Below are positions 30,386-40,136 of a stretch of 42,315 nt of DNA, one piece after another. Numbering within the stretch: position 1 is the stretch's first letter; each line of letters opens with the position of its first letter. The notes beneath the pieces are model-generated. The model was given only the letters and a program-made list of their open reading frames with translations, did not search any database and had not been told where the DNA came from. A program made the position numbers and the translations under genes. This stretch comes from an uncultured Pseudomonadota bacterium (GTDB lineage Bacteria > Myxococcota_A > UBA796 > SXON01), in contig CAISIK010000125.1 in assembly GCA_903885375.1 (NCBI GenBank), positions 1 to 42,315 of the forward strand, read 5' to 3'.

Positions 30386-32692
30386 ATGTCCGACCGCTTT
30401 GAGTTTGAGCTCGACGGCGCGCCCGTCGCCGTGATCGCCGATCCGAAGTCCCCTGCCCTCACCGCGCTGCGCGAGCAGCTGGGCGTGGTGGGCGTGAAGG
30501 CGGGCTGCTCGCCCCAGGGGCTCTGCGGCTGCTGCACCGTGCTGGTGGACGGCAAGCCGCGCCTCACCTGCACCCTCCCGGTGAAGTCCCTCGCTGGCAA
30601 GCAGGTGCGTACCCTGGCCAGCGTGTCCGAGGCCGACCAGCGCTGCCTCGCCGATGCCTTCTGCACCACCCACGCCGCCCAGTGCGGCTACTGCACCCCC
30701 GCGATCGTTCTGAGCGCCAGCACGCTCCTCGCCGCCGGCCGGCAGGCCACCGACGACGAGATCCAGCGCGCGCTCGCCCCCCACACCTGCCGCTGCACGG
30801 GCTACTCGACCATCCGCGCCGCCATCGGCATCGCCACCAGCCCCGGCTCCTCGCCGGTGAACCCGGCCACCGAGGCGGAGGCCGACATCATCCTCGGCCG
30901 CCGTCCCTTCGTGGATGACCTCGAGCGGCCGGGGCTCCTGCACGGCGCGGCGGTCCTCGCCGCCACCGGGCCCGTCACCCTCGACGCGCTCGACCTCGCG
31001 GCCGCCGAGGCTGCGCCGGGTGTTCGCGCCGTCGTCCCGCTGGTGAAGCTCGGCGAGCGCATCGAGAGCGGCGGCCGCCTGCTGGTGGCCGTGGCGGCCG
31101 ACACGCGCGCCCTCGCGCGGGCCGCCGCCGCCCTCGTGGGGGTCGTCACCTCCCCCGCCGAGCCCGCGCCCCCCACCGCGCTCCTCCGCAGCGTGCAAAA
31201 GAGCGGCGATGTCGATGCCGCCTTCGCCGCCGCGGCCCACCACCTCACCCTCCACCGCCAGTTCGCAGTGGCCGACGCCGCGCCGCTCGAGCCCGAGGCC
31301 GCCCTCGCGCTGGTCGACGGCGATGGCGCCCTCGTGGTGTACAGCGCCACCGACGATGCCGCAGCCGCCGCGGGCGCGCTCCTCGAGCACCTCGGCCAGC
31401 CCGCGATCGTGCGGCAGGTGCCCAACGGCGGCAGCTACGGCTCGCGGGTGTCCGTGGCCGTGGAGGTGGCCACGGCCCGGCTCGCGCTGGCCACGGGGCA
31501 GCCCGTTCGCCTCGCGTTGGAGCACATCGAGGGCACGCTTCAGCGCCCCCGCCGGCCCGGCGCGCGGGTGGAGGGCGAGCTCGCTGCCACCGACACGGGC
31601 GCGGTGCTGGGGCTTCGGCTGCGCATCCAGTTCGATGTCGGCAGCGAGGCCCACGATGCGGAGCGCCTCCTCGCCCACGCCCTCGATGCCCTGCCCTACG
31701 CGGTGCCAGCCAGCGACATCGTGGCCGAGGTGATCGCGAGCGGCGGCGCGCCCACGGCCCCCCTCCGCGGCGCGGGCGCGGTGCCCGTCATCTCGGTGGT
31801 GGAGGGCCTGCTCGATGCGCTCGCCGTCCGCTGTGGGCTCGACCCCTCGGCCCTGCGCGGCGCGATCGTGCGCCCCGAGCTCGACGCCTGCTTCGCCATC
31901 CTGCGCGTCTCCACCGAGACCCCGCCCGACCTGCCGGCGCCGCGCTTTGCGCTCGCCCGCGTGCCCGGCGATGCCGGCGCCCAGGTGGTGCTCGTCGTGA
32001 ACGGGCCGGCGGAAGTAGAGGTCTTCTGCAACGTGCCCGAGTGGGGGCAGGGCCGCGACAACGCGCTCCTCGCCGCCCTCACCGAGTCCACGGGGCTGCC
32101 CGCCGCCGCCTTCGAGATCGGCTGGGGCGACAGCCGGCAGCTCACCGCGCGCGGCGGCGGGCCCGTGCGGGATGCGGCGCTCGCGGCCGGCGCCGCGCTC
32201 ATGCAGGCAGGCGGCCCCGAGGCGCAGGTCGGCCAGCGGTTCGAGGGGCGCAGCGGCCCGGCCGCCCCGGGCCTCGCCGGCGCGGCGGTGCAGCTCGCCG
32301 CGGACGGGACGATCCGCCGGGTCGATGTCCTCGCCGTGATCGGCGCCGAGGAGACGGCCGCGGCGCGGAGCGTGGCCGAAGGTGCCGCGGCGATGGGGGT
32401 GGGGCTGGCGCTCGCTGAGGAGGTCACGCGCAGCGAGGCCGGCGAGGAGGTGCGGTTCCGCTACCTCGGCACGCTCAAGGCCAAGGCCACCCCCACGATC
32501 CGGGGCTCGCTCCTGAGCGGGCCCGGCGGCGACCGCGATGTGGCGGAGGCCTGCACCGCAGCCGTGGCTGCAGCCGTGCAGTGCGCCGTGGTCGCCTTCG
32601 ACCAGCGCGAGCGGAACGTGCCGATGAAGGACAGCCCCGCCGCTGGCGGCGTGGGCATCCGGCTCAGGGGCAGCTCACCGTCGTCGCCTTGA
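30386..32692 (+). CDS. Compact xanthine-dehydrogenase-family protein: 2Fe-2S domain fused to molybdopterin-binding domain
   Basis: 768 residues. Residues 1-80 form a plant-type 2Fe-2S ferredoxin with Cys41, Cys47, Cys50 and Cys62 (GCSPQGLCGCCTVLVDG); a second 2Fe-2S helical domain holds CGYC (~100) and CRCTGY (~137). The FAD domain of full xanthine dehydrogenase is absent. Then a molybdopterin domain with 'RRPFVDDLERPGLLHGAAV', NGGSYGSR (GGxFGxK position), LRGAGAVPV (RGxG position) and EWGQGRDN. The catalytic Glu of the family aligns with E721 in 'DVAEACTA'. The pocket motifs are modified, so activity is uncertain. Molybdenum-cofactor genes are not nearby. It overlaps the Cys-rich gene by 29 nt at the 3' ends (convergent). 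Confidence 0.8.
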   Translation: MSDRFEFELDGAPVAVIADPKSPALTALREQLGVVGVKAGCSPQGLCGCCTVLVDGKPRLTCTLPVKSLAGKQVRTLASVSEADQRCLADAFCTTHAAQCGYCTPAIVLSASTLLAAGRQATDDEIQRALAPHTCRCTGYSTIRAAIGIATSPGSSPVNPATEAEADIILGRRPFVDDLERPGLLHGAAVLAATGPVTLDALDLAAAEAAPGVRAVVPLVKLGERIESGGRLLVAVAADTRALARAAAALVGVVTSPAEPAPPTALLRSVQKSGDVDAAFAAAAHHLTLHRQFAVADAAPLEPEAALALVDGDGALVVYSATDDAAAAAGALLEHLGQPAIVRQVPNGGSYGSRVSVAVEVATARLALATGQPVRLALEHIEGTLQRPRRPGARVEGELAATDTGAVLGLRLRIQFDVGSEAHDAERLLAHALDALPYAVPASDIVAEVIASGGAPTAPLRGAGAVPVISVVEGLLDALAVRCGLDPSALRGAIVRPELDACFAILRVSTETPPDLPAPRFALARVPGDAGAQVVLVVNGPAEVEVFCNVPEWGQGRDNALLAALTESTGLPAAAFEIGWGDSRQLTARGGGPVRDAALAAGAALMQAGGPEAQVGQRFEGRSGPAAPGLAGAAVQLAADGTIRRVDVLAVIGAEETAAARSVAEGAAAMGVGLALAEEVTRSEAGEEVRFRYLGTLKAKATPTIRGSLLSGPGGDRDVAEACTAAVAAAVQCAVVAFDQRERNVPMKDSPAAGGVGIRLRGSSPSSP

Positions 32693-33182
32693 GGCACGAT
32701 GCCGCGCACTCGGCGCGGCGCACCGCGAGGTCGGTGAAGTTCTGGCCCACGAGGCGCGCATCCACGGCCTTGCACATCTCGGCCGTACCGCGCCCGAACA
32801 CCTTCCAGCCTACGTCTTCCACGGTCAGCACCTCCCCGTTCCAGCAACGCTCGTCGGGCAACGAAACGAAGCAGTAGAGCGGCTTGGCCAGCGCGGCATC
32901 GGGGAAACAATTCACGTGGGCATCGGCCACGAGCGCGGTGCACTTCGCCGAGTCGAGCGTGGAGGCGGGCTGGCTCAGCAGCACGTGCGCGACGGCCTTG
33001 CCGAGCGTCTCGGACAGGGCGGCCCGCGCCGCCTTGGTGGCGGCGCGCTCGGTCCGCGCGGCGGCCGTGACCGAAAACTCCCCGCGCAGCCCACAGTCGG
33101 TGGTGGGCGCCTGCACGGAGGCCACGCATCGCACCGGATCGCCGGCGAGGGCGGAAGCAGTCACAAGGGAGAAGAACATCAC
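32664..33182 (-). CDS. Secreted cysteine-rich protein of unknown function
   Basis: 172 residues with a signal peptide (MMFFSLVTASALAG). Ten Cys are spaced through the mature part, suggesting disulfides in the periplasm or outside. No family is recognised. It lies 9 nt downstream of the VWA/GATase-like gene on the same strand, so it is the last gene of the MoxR/VWA operon. It could be a secreted product whose processing depends on the operon; inference only. Confidence 0.55.
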   Translation of the reverse strand: MMFFSLVTASALAGDPVRCVASVQAPTTDCGLRGEFSVTAAARTERAATKAARAALSETLGKAVAHVLLSQPASTLDSAKCTALVADAHVNCFPDAALAKPLYCFVSLPDERCWNGEVLTVEDVGWKVFGRGTAEMCKAVDARLVGQNFTDLAVRRAECAASCLKATTVSCP

Positions 33183-33191
33183 CGAATCACC

Positions 33192-35429
33192 TCAACGTTG
33201 GCCGGACTGCCGGCGGAGCCACCAGGAGAGCGCCAGCGCGCTCGCAGCGAGAAGGGCAAGGAGCGGGGCCGACCAGAGGGGGCTCTCCCGCCGGTCCTGG
33301 ATGGTGCGCCCGGCGGTGGCGTCGCGGAGGGGTTCCTGCCAGGTGCCGGCCGCCACGAAGCGGCCGCCCGTGGCCTCGGCGAGCGCCTGGAGGGTGGCCG
33401 CGTCGGCGCCGATGCGATCGAGCTCGGGGTCGCGGGTGATCACGGCGTACACGGTCTCGGCGCTCCCCAACGCCGCCCCATCGGCCGAAGTGGCGGTGAT
33501 CTTGACCCGATGTGCGCCGCGTTGTGCCGTTGGCAACAGGAACGTTGCCTCGCCGTCGTCACCCGTGGGGCTCGAAAGGGGCACCTCGCCATCGGGCCCG
33601 ATGACCGTACCGACCACGTTGGCACCGGCCACGGCGGCGAAGCCCGCGTCGCGAACGCGAGCCGTGAGGCGCAGCGGTTCGTCGGGCTCCACATTTTCGC
33701 GCGGGAGCTCCAGCACCACAGCCTGCTCGTCGGGATCGCCCACGAGCCAGCGCATGGCCGACTTCCAGAAGCGCAGGTACGCCTCGTTCCCCCCGCCGAG
33801 CGCCGCTTCGGAGAAGGACCAGCGCCAGGAGCTGTCCACCGTGAGCGCCATGGTGCGCCCGCTCCCCACCTGCCGCACCGCGAGGACCGGCAGCCCCGCG
33901 CCGCCTTCCTTGCGCGAGGGGTGGCGCAGGAGCACACCCGCCCCCGGCGCGGCGCCGAGCGTGAGGTTCGTGCCGTGCATCGGCGGCAGGCGCTGCCAGA
34001 GAGCGGCGTTCTCCGCCACGTCGGCGAGCAGCCGGGTGACGGGGTGGCGCGCCCCGGCTTCGGTGAGCATCGGGGCGAACGCGGCTTCGTCGACCGACTC
34101 CCCCTGCACGCCCAGCTTCACTGGGAGCACCTCCTCGAGCGGCGTGCCCCCGTACTTCCCGAGATCGAAGCTGCGGTCGCCCCCCACCATCGCCAGCGCC
34201 CCGCCATCGCGCACGTACTGCGCGATGTTGCCGAGCAGCCGGGTGCTGTCGCGCTCGAAGAAGGGCTCGTAGTCGAAGTTCTGGAGGATGACGAGGTCGA
34301 ACGTGGAGAGATCGTCGTCGAACAGCCGGCGGTACGGGAACTCGATGAGCGAGAGCTCGTCGGGCGAAAAGCCGGAGCGAAGATCGGACTGGGTGCGGAG
34401 GATGAAGAAGCTGACGAGGTCCACGCCCGGGTCTTCCTTCAGGAAGAGGCGGAGGAATTTCTGGTCGAGCGAGGGCGAGCCGCAGACCTGGAGCACCCGC
34501 ACGCGGTCGCGCACCACGCGCACCACGCGCGACATGCGGTTGTTGGTGGGCACGGCATCCTCGGCCGCCACGGGCACACTGGCCTCGTACACGAAGCGCC
34601 CCGGGGCGTCCGGAACGAGCGTGAACACCGCGCTGCCGTGGCCCTCGGCGTCGAACCGCGCCACACCGCTCCCGGCCGGCTGTCCATTGCGGGTAAGGGT
34701 CACGGGAACGGACTCCATCCCGAGGCCGCTGCGCTCCACGCGCACCTCGATGGTGAGCGGCGCGCGCAGGAAGGCGAACGAACCCGACACCACATCGGTG
34801 ATGGAGACGTCGGGCACCGCGCGCGCCTCGCCCACGGCGTAGACCGTGAGCGGCCCGCCAAGCGCGGGGAGCACACTCTCATCGAGGGATCGGGCCCCCG
34901 CGGCGTCCGCGCGGATGAGGCCGCCCCGGTCGATGCCATCGCTGATGACCGCGATGCCGGCGAGCTGCTCGCCCGCATAGCGCCGGCTGACCGCCTGGAG
35001 TGCGCCGGCGATGTCGGTGCCATCGAGGTCGGCCACGCTCGGCGAACCGGAGCGCAGCTCGCCGCCGAAGTGGAAGGTCTCGGTGGCCTGGAGGCGTTTC
35101 GCCAGCGCGAGTGCGCTCTCGAACCGGGTTTGTCCGCCGGGTTCGGCCACGGCCATGGAGCGCGACGCGTCGACCAGCACCACGAAGCGCCCCGGCTCCA
35201 CCCGCTCGCCCTCGGCCAGCCACACCGGGCGCGCGGCCACGAGCCCCACGAAGGCCAACCCCACCAGCAGCGACACCAGCTCCGGCAGCCGCGAGCGCCA
35301 CGACCCCGACACGGCCAGCCCGAACACCACCACCGCGACGACCGCGACGAGGCCGATCACGAGAGGCTCTCCCGTGAAGAGGAGCTTTCCCCCGCCGAAG
35401 GCACCGCCAGCGGTGAGCCAGTCCATCAT
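33192..35429 (-). CDS. Membrane protein with VWA and glutamine-amidotransferase-like domains
   Basis: 745 residues. Two N-terminal membrane segments (~22-40, ~50-68), a von Willebrand A domain with MIDAS DxSxS at 87-91 (DASRS) and 'ISDGIDRGGL', an Ig-like segment ('PLTIEVRVERSGLGMESV'), a GATase1-like alpha/beta segment (~320-560: 'RVLQVCGSPSLDQKFLRLFL', 'DLVILQNFDYEPF', 'LAMVGGDRSFDLGKYGGT'), another beta domain, and a C-terminal membrane helix ('PLWSAPLLALLAASALALSW'). Such proteins accompany BatA/MoxR clusters in Myxococcota and Planctomycetes. The ATG overlaps the DUF4159 stop (ATGA). MIDAS suggests metal-dependent protein binding. Confidence 0.75.
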   Translation of the reverse strand: MMDWLTAGGAFGGGKLLFTGEPLVIGLVAVVAVVVFGLAVSGSWRSRLPELVSLLVGLAFVGLVAARPVWLAEGERVEPGRFVVLVDASRSMAVAEPGGQTRFESALALAKRLQATETFHFGGELRSGSPSVADLDGTDIAGALQAVSRRYAGEQLAGIAVISDGIDRGGLIRADAAGARSLDESVLPALGGPLTVYAVGEARAVPDVSITDVVSGSFAFLRAPLTIEVRVERSGLGMESVPVTLTRNGQPAGSGVARFDAEGHGSAVFTLVPDAPGRFVYEASVPVAAEDAVPTNNRMSRVVRVVRDRVRVLQVCGSPSLDQKFLRLFLKEDPGVDLVSFFILRTQSDLRSGFSPDELSLIEFPYRRLFDDDLSTFDLVILQNFDYEPFFERDSTRLLGNIAQYVRDGGALAMVGGDRSFDLGKYGGTPLEEVLPVKLGVQGESVDEAAFAPMLTEAGARHPVTRLLADVAENAALWQRLPPMHGTNLTLGAAPGAGVLLRHPSRKEGGAGLPVLAVRQVGSGRTMALTVDSSWRWSFSEAALGGGNEAYLRFWKSAMRWLVGDPDEQAVVLELPRENVEPDEPLRLTARVRDAGFAAVAGANVVGTVIGPDGEVPLSSPTGDDGEATFLLPTAQRGAHRVKITATSADGAALGSAETVYAVITRDPELDRIGADAATLQALAEATGGRFVAAGTWQEPLRDATAGRTIQDRRESPLWSAPLLALLAASALALSWWLRRQSGQR

Positions 35430-36187
35430 TCGAGCCGCCCTTCCTGCATGAGCTGCCGAACGTGGGCCTGATCGTGCTTGTAGTTGCTGGTGAGCGCGTA
35501 CATGATCAGGTTGATCGCAAGCTTCACGGCCTCGCGGCGCTGGATTTCACCCCCGGGCACGCAGGCGTGCAGATCGAGGCCATCCTCCCGGCGGTCGAGC
35601 GCGCCGGACACGTCGTCCTGGCTGTAGATGAGCGGGTGCATCGAGCCAAGCGAGATGCCCTCGAGGCGGCGGTGCAGCGCCACCCGCCCCACCGGCTCGC
35701 GAAGCAGGAAGAAGCTGCGGTAGACCGAGTGCTCCGCGCTGAGCACGGTGAGCGGGCGGGTGGGGAAGCAGTCCTGGATGAGCGCGCGCACGCTCTTGTC
35801 GAAGGGGGAGTCCGGAACGCCGCTGGTGTCGTCCACGAAGAGGAAACCGCCGTAGCTCAGGTACCGCACGAGCTGTTCGCGGGCGGCAGCGCCGAGCGAC
35901 GGGAACTCCCCGTCGCCCACCAGCACGGCGAAAGGATGCGCGAAGAGCTCGGGATCGTCGGGCTCGAGCTGCACCGCGCGCGGGGTGCACTCCACCGAGG
36001 TGGTCTGGACCGTTTCGAGCAGGAGCCGCGACCAGGCGTTCGGGCGGGAGAGCGTGCCGCGGGCGAGCTGAAGCTCGGCCACGTCGACCCGCGTGGGGGC
36101 TCCGAAGCCGAACGCGGCGCGGGGGCCGGCGAGGGCGAGGGCCGCCGCGGCGCCGAGCAGGCCCCGACGGCTGGGATGGGAACTCAT
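35426..36187 (-). CDS. DUF4159-family protein with twin-arginine-type signal
   Basis: 253 residues. The N-terminus MSSHPSRRGLLGAAAALALAGP has an RR motif and a hydrophobic stretch, typical of Tat export. The body matches DUF4159: 'LFAHPFAVLVGDGEFPSLG', 'YLSYGGFLFVDDTSGV', 'LTVLSAEHSVYRSFF'. Its alpha/beta core is GATase1-like. It overlaps both neighbours by 4 nt, inside the MoxR/VWA operon. The DUF is of unknown function; presence here fits its common clustering with BatA and MoxR. Confidence 0.8.
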   Translation of the reverse strand: MSSHPSRRGLLGAAAALALAGPRAAFGFGAPTRVDVAELQLARGTLSRPNAWSRLLLETVQTTSVECTPRAVQLEPDDPELFAHPFAVLVGDGEFPSLGAAAREQLVRYLSYGGFLFVDDTSGVPDSPFDKSVRALIQDCFPTRPLTVLSAEHSVYRSFFLLREPVGRVALHRRLEGISLGSMHPLIYSQDDVSGALDRREDGLDLHACVPGGEIQRREAVKLAINLIMYALTSNYKHDQAHVRQLMQEGRLE

Positions 36188-38244
36188 GCGGCCTCCTCGG
36201 CCTGGGCCGGCGGGGAGCGGCGGGCGAGCAGTCCCGCCGCCGCGAGGATCAGCAGCCCGAGCAGGAGGAGCCCCGCATCGAGGGGGATGCGGCGGGCCAC
36301 CCGGTCGGGCGTGAGCCGCGCCTTCGCGTCGGCGAGGGGCTCGTCGGCCCGCACATCACTCTCGGCGGGCGGCACGTTCACGGCCACCCAGGCGGCGGGC
36401 GGCTCGTCGGGACGGCCCACCGCGTAGGCGCCGGCCCGATCGGGGAGGAAGCTGAGCGCCCCCGGGGAGCCGGCCACGCCCACGCGCTCGCCGCCAGGCC
36501 CGGTGACCAGCCACGTTTCGGTGGCGGGCACCGGGATCGTGACCCGCTCGCCCACGAGGCCTTCGAAGCGCGCCGCGGCGCCGCCGATGTCTCCGCCGTA
36601 CCAGGTGAGCGCCCGCACCCAGAACGGCGCAAACACGCTCTGGAGGGCAAAGTTCGACCAGCCGAGGTCCACCGTGCTCGTCCACAGGAGCACGCGCCCC
36701 GAACCCACCCGGCGCTCGATGAGCGCGGGAATGCCGCTCTGGTAGCGCAGGAGCGTACGGATCTCGTCGCTGTCGGAGTAGGGCTCGACGGTGAGCACGC
36801 GCCGGCTGCGCACCCGCTCAAAACCGACGCGGCCACCGCGGGCGAAGGGGGCGAAGAGCTCCTCGTCGATCGAGGGGGCCTGGAGCGGCATGCCGGCGTC
36901 GGCATCGGAGGAGACGAGGTCGCGTGGACGCACCAGCAGCGAAGGCAGGAGCGGCCCGAGCGAACGGTTCCACACCGCGGGACTCACGTTGTCGCCCGCG
37001 GCGAGCACGAGCACCCCGCCGCCGCGCACGAAGTCCACGAGGGTGGGGGCGAGGGCATCCGGATCGCCCACGTTGGCGAGCACGGCCACCCGCCAGGCGC
37101 CGGTGCCGAGGCGCAGGGCCCCCGCGGGCGAGACGACGTCGAGCGCCGCGCCGCTGCCCGCGAAGGGCGCCACCGCACGTTCGAGGAAGTAGAGCTCCGA
37201 TCGGGTGGGGCTGCTGCCCGGGTCGCCGTCCACGAGCATCACGCGCGTCTGCCCCACGCGAGGGAGCTGGAAGTAGCGCGTGTCGTCGAGGGGGAGCGCC
37301 GGATCCGTCACCGTCACCGAGGCCACGCCCCCCTCGGCCTGCCGGGGCACCGTCACGGCCGCGGTAGCCTCGCCGGCCGCCCCTCCCCCGGCGCCCGGCA
37401 CGCTCACGAAGACCGTCATCTCGGCGCCATCGGGGAGCCGCACCGTGGCGGGCGATTCCAGCGCCGCCGACCCGTAGTTCAACAGCTTGAGCGAGACCGT
37501 GCCCCCTTCGAGGCCATCGCCGTACCTGGCTTCCGCCACCACGAGGTTGGCGGGCTCGGCGAGCCCCACCGACCGCGGCAGGATCGAGCTGCCCGTGGCG
37601 AGCAGCCGCTCCACCCCGTTGGCCGCCCGCGCCACGTTTCCGGGCCCGGCGCCATCGGTGAAGATCACGACCTCCCCCGGCTCGCCCGCGAGGAGCGACC
37701 GCACGCGGGTGAGCGCGCCCTCCAGATCGGTGCCGCCCTGGGCCTGGGGGATCGCCTCGATCGCCGCGGCCACCAGCGCATGGTCGGTGCTGAGGTCGGT
37801 GACGCCGGGAGCCTCCGGCAGGCCGGCCCCGAAGACCGCCACCCCCACGCCATCCCCCAGCTCCCGCACGAGCGCCGCCGCCTGCCGCTGGGCCAGCGCG
37901 AAGGCCGACTCGCCGCCATCGCGCGCATCCATCGACAGGGAGTTGTCGAGTACGATCACCACGCGCCCGCTCCCCCCGAGCTCCGCCTCGCGCTCGGGCA
38001 GCCGGAGCTCGGGCCGCGCGAACGCAAGCAGGAGCGCGAGGAGCCCGAGCACCCGCAGGAGCAGGATGAGCCGATCGTGGAGCTGGCGGCGCCGCTCCAC
38101 CCGGCGTCGCAGCCGTTCGAGGAGCAGCATGGCGCCGAACGCCACCCGGGTTTCCGGGCGCCGACGGATCAGGTGGGCGATGATCGGGAGCGCAGCGGCG
38201 AGGCACAGCGCGAGGGCGGCGGGGGCCAGGAGCGACAGCGACAT
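36184..38244 (-). CDS. BatA-type membrane protein with VWA domain
   Basis: 686 residues. The N-terminal 80 residues are the BatA aerotolerance-type region with two membrane helices, 'AHLIRRRPETRVAFGAMLLL' between them. The VWA domain begins right after, with MIDAS DNSLS at 100-104. Ig-like and GATase-like segments follow ('QTRVMLVDGDPGSSPTRSEL', 'DFVRGGGVLVLAAGDNVS'), then a C-terminal membrane helix ('LDAGLLLLGLLILAAAGLLA'). Overlaps: ATGA with DUF4159, one base with DUF58. BatA-like proteins work with MoxR ATPases in envelope stress or metal-insertion roles. Confidence 0.85.
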   Translation of the reverse strand: MSLSLLAPAALALCLAAALPIIAHLIRRRPETRVAFGAMLLLERLRRRVERRRQLHDRLILLLRVLGLLALLLAFARPELRLPEREAELGGSGRVVIVLDNSLSMDARDGGESAFALAQRQAAALVRELGDGVGVAVFGAGLPEAPGVTDLSTDHALVAAAIEAIPQAQGGTDLEGALTRVRSLLAGEPGEVVIFTDGAGPGNVARAANGVERLLATGSSILPRSVGLAEPANLVVAEARYGDGLEGGTVSLKLLNYGSAALESPATVRLPDGAEMTVFVSVPGAGGGAAGEATAAVTVPRQAEGGVASVTVTDPALPLDDTRYFQLPRVGQTRVMLVDGDPGSSPTRSELYFLERAVAPFAGSGAALDVVSPAGALRLGTGAWRVAVLANVGDPDALAPTLVDFVRGGGVLVLAAGDNVSPAVWNRSLGPLLPSLLVRPRDLVSSDADAGMPLQAPSIDEELFAPFARGGRVGFERVRSRRVLTVEPYSDSDEIRTLLRYQSGIPALIERRVGSGRVLLWTSTVDLGWSNFALQSVFAPFWVRALTWYGGDIGGAAARFEGLVGERVTIPVPATETWLVTGPGGERVGVAGSPGALSFLPDRAGAYAVGRPDEPPAAWVAVNVPPAESDVRADEPLADAKARLTPDRVARRIPLDAGLLLLGLLILAAAGLLARRSPPAQAEEAA

Positions 38245-39143
38245 CAGGGCTCCCCCGCCTCGCGGCCCGCGAGCACGGCGGCCACGAGGTCGGTGAGGTC
38301 GGCGTGGGCCTCGGCGAGCACGTGCACGCCGCGCCGGTTGCGCAGCGCCCCGCGCACCTCCCCGAAGAAGCGGGTGGCCTCCTCGCGCACACCCGCGCGC
38401 ATCGCCACGGGGTCGAGCGCTTCATCGCTGCCGCCCTCCGGCGAGTAGAGCCGCAGCGGCTGCGCGAAGGCGAGCCCGATCTCGTCGCGGTCGTAGACCT
38501 GCGCGGCCCGCACGTCGGCGCGGCGACGCACGAGCGCATCGAGCGCCGGCGTCCACGTTTCGGGGGACTCCATGAAGTCGCCCACCACCACCACCAGCCC
38601 GCGCCGATGGGCTCGCGCGCCCACCTGGCTCAGCGCTTCACGAAGCCCCGCCCGCCCCGCCGGCTGCACGCTCGCCAACGTGGCGAAGATCCGCGCCAGC
38701 TGGCCGCGGCCGCGGCGCGCCCGGAGCACCGGCACCGCCATCCCCTCTCCCGCCACCACCGTGAGGCCCACCGGCTCGTTTTCGAGGTGAAGCACCCACG
38801 CCACGGTGGCCAGGAGGCCGAGGGCCTGTTCCCACTTCGCCGGGGTGGAGCCGAGATCGGCCGAGGCATCGAGCACCAGCGTGGCGCCCATCTCCGTTTC
38901 CGCGCGGTAGCGGCGCACCACGAGGCGATCGCGCCGGGCCAGCACCCGCCAGTCCAGGTCGCGCAACGAGTCGCCCGGCATGTAGGGCTTGTAGTCGGCG
39001 AACTCCACGGCTTGACCCACGCGGATCGACCGACGCAGCCCCACTCCGAGCCCGGCGGCCGCGGCGCGCGCCCGGAGCTGGAGCGCGCGAACCCGCTCCA
39101 GCACCTCGGGACGCCACAGGATCGCTGGCGCCTTGGCGGTCAC
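38244..39143 (-). CDS. DUF58 family protein
   Basis: 299 residues, soluble. The family block is clear: '[20 protein letters not shown]' then '[19 protein letters not shown]'. Downstream, '[20 protein letters not shown]' is the VWA-like part with a DASAD version of the MIDAS. DUF58 proteins almost always accompany MoxR ATPases. GTG start overlapping MoxR by 4 nt (GTGA). Confidence 0.9.
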   Translation of the reverse strand: MTAKAPAILWRPEVLERVRALQLRARAAAAGLGVGLRRSIRVGQAVEFADYKPYMPGDSLRDLDWRVLARRDRLVVRRYRAETEMGATLVLDASADLGSTPAKWEQALGLLATVAWVLHLENEPVGLTVVAGEGMAVPVLRARRGRGQLARIFATLASVQPAGRAGLREALSQVGARAHRRGLVVVVGDFMESPETWTPALDALVRRRADVRAAQVYDRDEIGLAFAQPLRLYSPEGGSDEALDPVAMRAGVREEATRFFGEVRGALRNRRGVHVLAEAHADLTDLVAAVLAGREAGEP

Positions 39144-40129
39144 CGGGGGACGGCCTCCAGGAGCCGGGCCACGATGTCGGCGGGGCGCACGCCCTCCGCC
39201 TCGGCCGCGAAGCTAGGAATGACGCGGTGCCCGAGCACGCTGGCGGCCACGGCGCGCACATCCTCGAGGTCGGGGTTGAGGCGACCGGCAAGCGCGGCGC
39301 GCACGCGGGCGCCGAGCGCGAGGTACTGGCTCGCGCGGGGGCCGGCGCCCCACTGCACGTACTGCCGCACGACGTCGGGGGCGCCGGGGCCCGGCCGCGT
39401 GGCCCGCGCGAGGCGCACCGCGTAGGCGGACACGCCGTCGTGCACCGGGAGGCGCCGCACGAGCCCCTGGAGCGCGAGGAGCGTGTCGCGGTCGAGCACC
39501 GCCTCGGGCCCCGGCCCCTGCTCGCCGATCGTGCGCTCCACGATCTCCACCTCCTCCGCCTCCGAGGGGTAGCCCACCTCGATGCTGAACATGAACCGGT
39601 CGAGCTGGGCTTCGGGGAGCGGGTAGGTGCCCTCCTGCTCGATGGGGTTCTGGGTGGCGAAGACCTGGAAGGGCCGCTCGAGAGTGTAGGTCTGGCGGCC
39701 GATGGTGACCTGGCCCTCCTGCATCGCCTGCAGGAGCGCCGCCTGCGTGCGCGGCGGCGTGCGGTTGATCTCGTCGGCGAGGAGCAGGTTGGTGAAGACG
39801 GGGCCGGGCACGAACCGGAGCACGCGCTGGCCGCTGGCGCGGTCCTCGTCGAGCACCTCGCTGCCCGTCACGTCGGCCGGCATCAGGTCGGGGGTGAACT
39901 GCACCCGACCGCTCTTCAGCCCGAGGGCCTGCGCGGTGCTCGCCACGAGGAGGGTCTTGGCGAGGCCGGGCACCCCCACGAACAGGCAGTGCCCGCCCGA
40001 GAACAGGGCCACGAGCATCTGGTCGACGACGTCGGTCTGGCCCACGATGCGGCGGCGCAGCTGGGCGAGCACGTCGGCGCGCACGTGGGAGAGGCGGTCG
40101 AAGAGAACGGAGTCGTCGGGGGCGGACAT
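39140..40129 (-). CDS. MoxR-family AAA+ ATPase
   Basis: 329 residues from ATG 40129; the longer open frame upstream is shadow over the next gene. Walker A GVPGLAKT at 52-59, Walker B LLLADE at 115-120 followed by [18 protein letters not shown], and the sensor motif [22 protein letters not shown] (split here into parts for length: [10 protein letters not shown], then [11 protein letters not shown]). MoxR ATPases remodel or load VWA-domain partners; the partners here are the DUF58, BatA/VWA and VWA/GATase-like products encoded next. Seven bases separate it from the upstream peptidase gene. Confidence 0.93.
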   Translation of the reverse strand: MSAPDDSVLFDRLSHVRADVLAQLRRRIVGQTDVVDQMLVALFSGGHCLFVGVPGLAKTLLVASTAQALGLKSGRVQFTPDLMPADVTGSEVLDEDRASGQRVLRFVPGPVFTNLLLADEINRTPPRTQAALLQAMQEGQVTIGRQTYTLERPFQVFATQNPIEQEGTYPLPEAQLDRFMFSIEVGYPSEAEEVEIVERTIGEQGPGPEAVLDRDTLLALQGLVRRLPVHDGVSAYAVRLARATRPGPGAPDVVRQYVQWGAGPRASQYLALGARVRAALAGRLNPDLEDVRAVAASVLGHRVIPSFAAEAEGVRPADIVARLLEAVPR

Positions 40130-40136
40130 GGGACTC

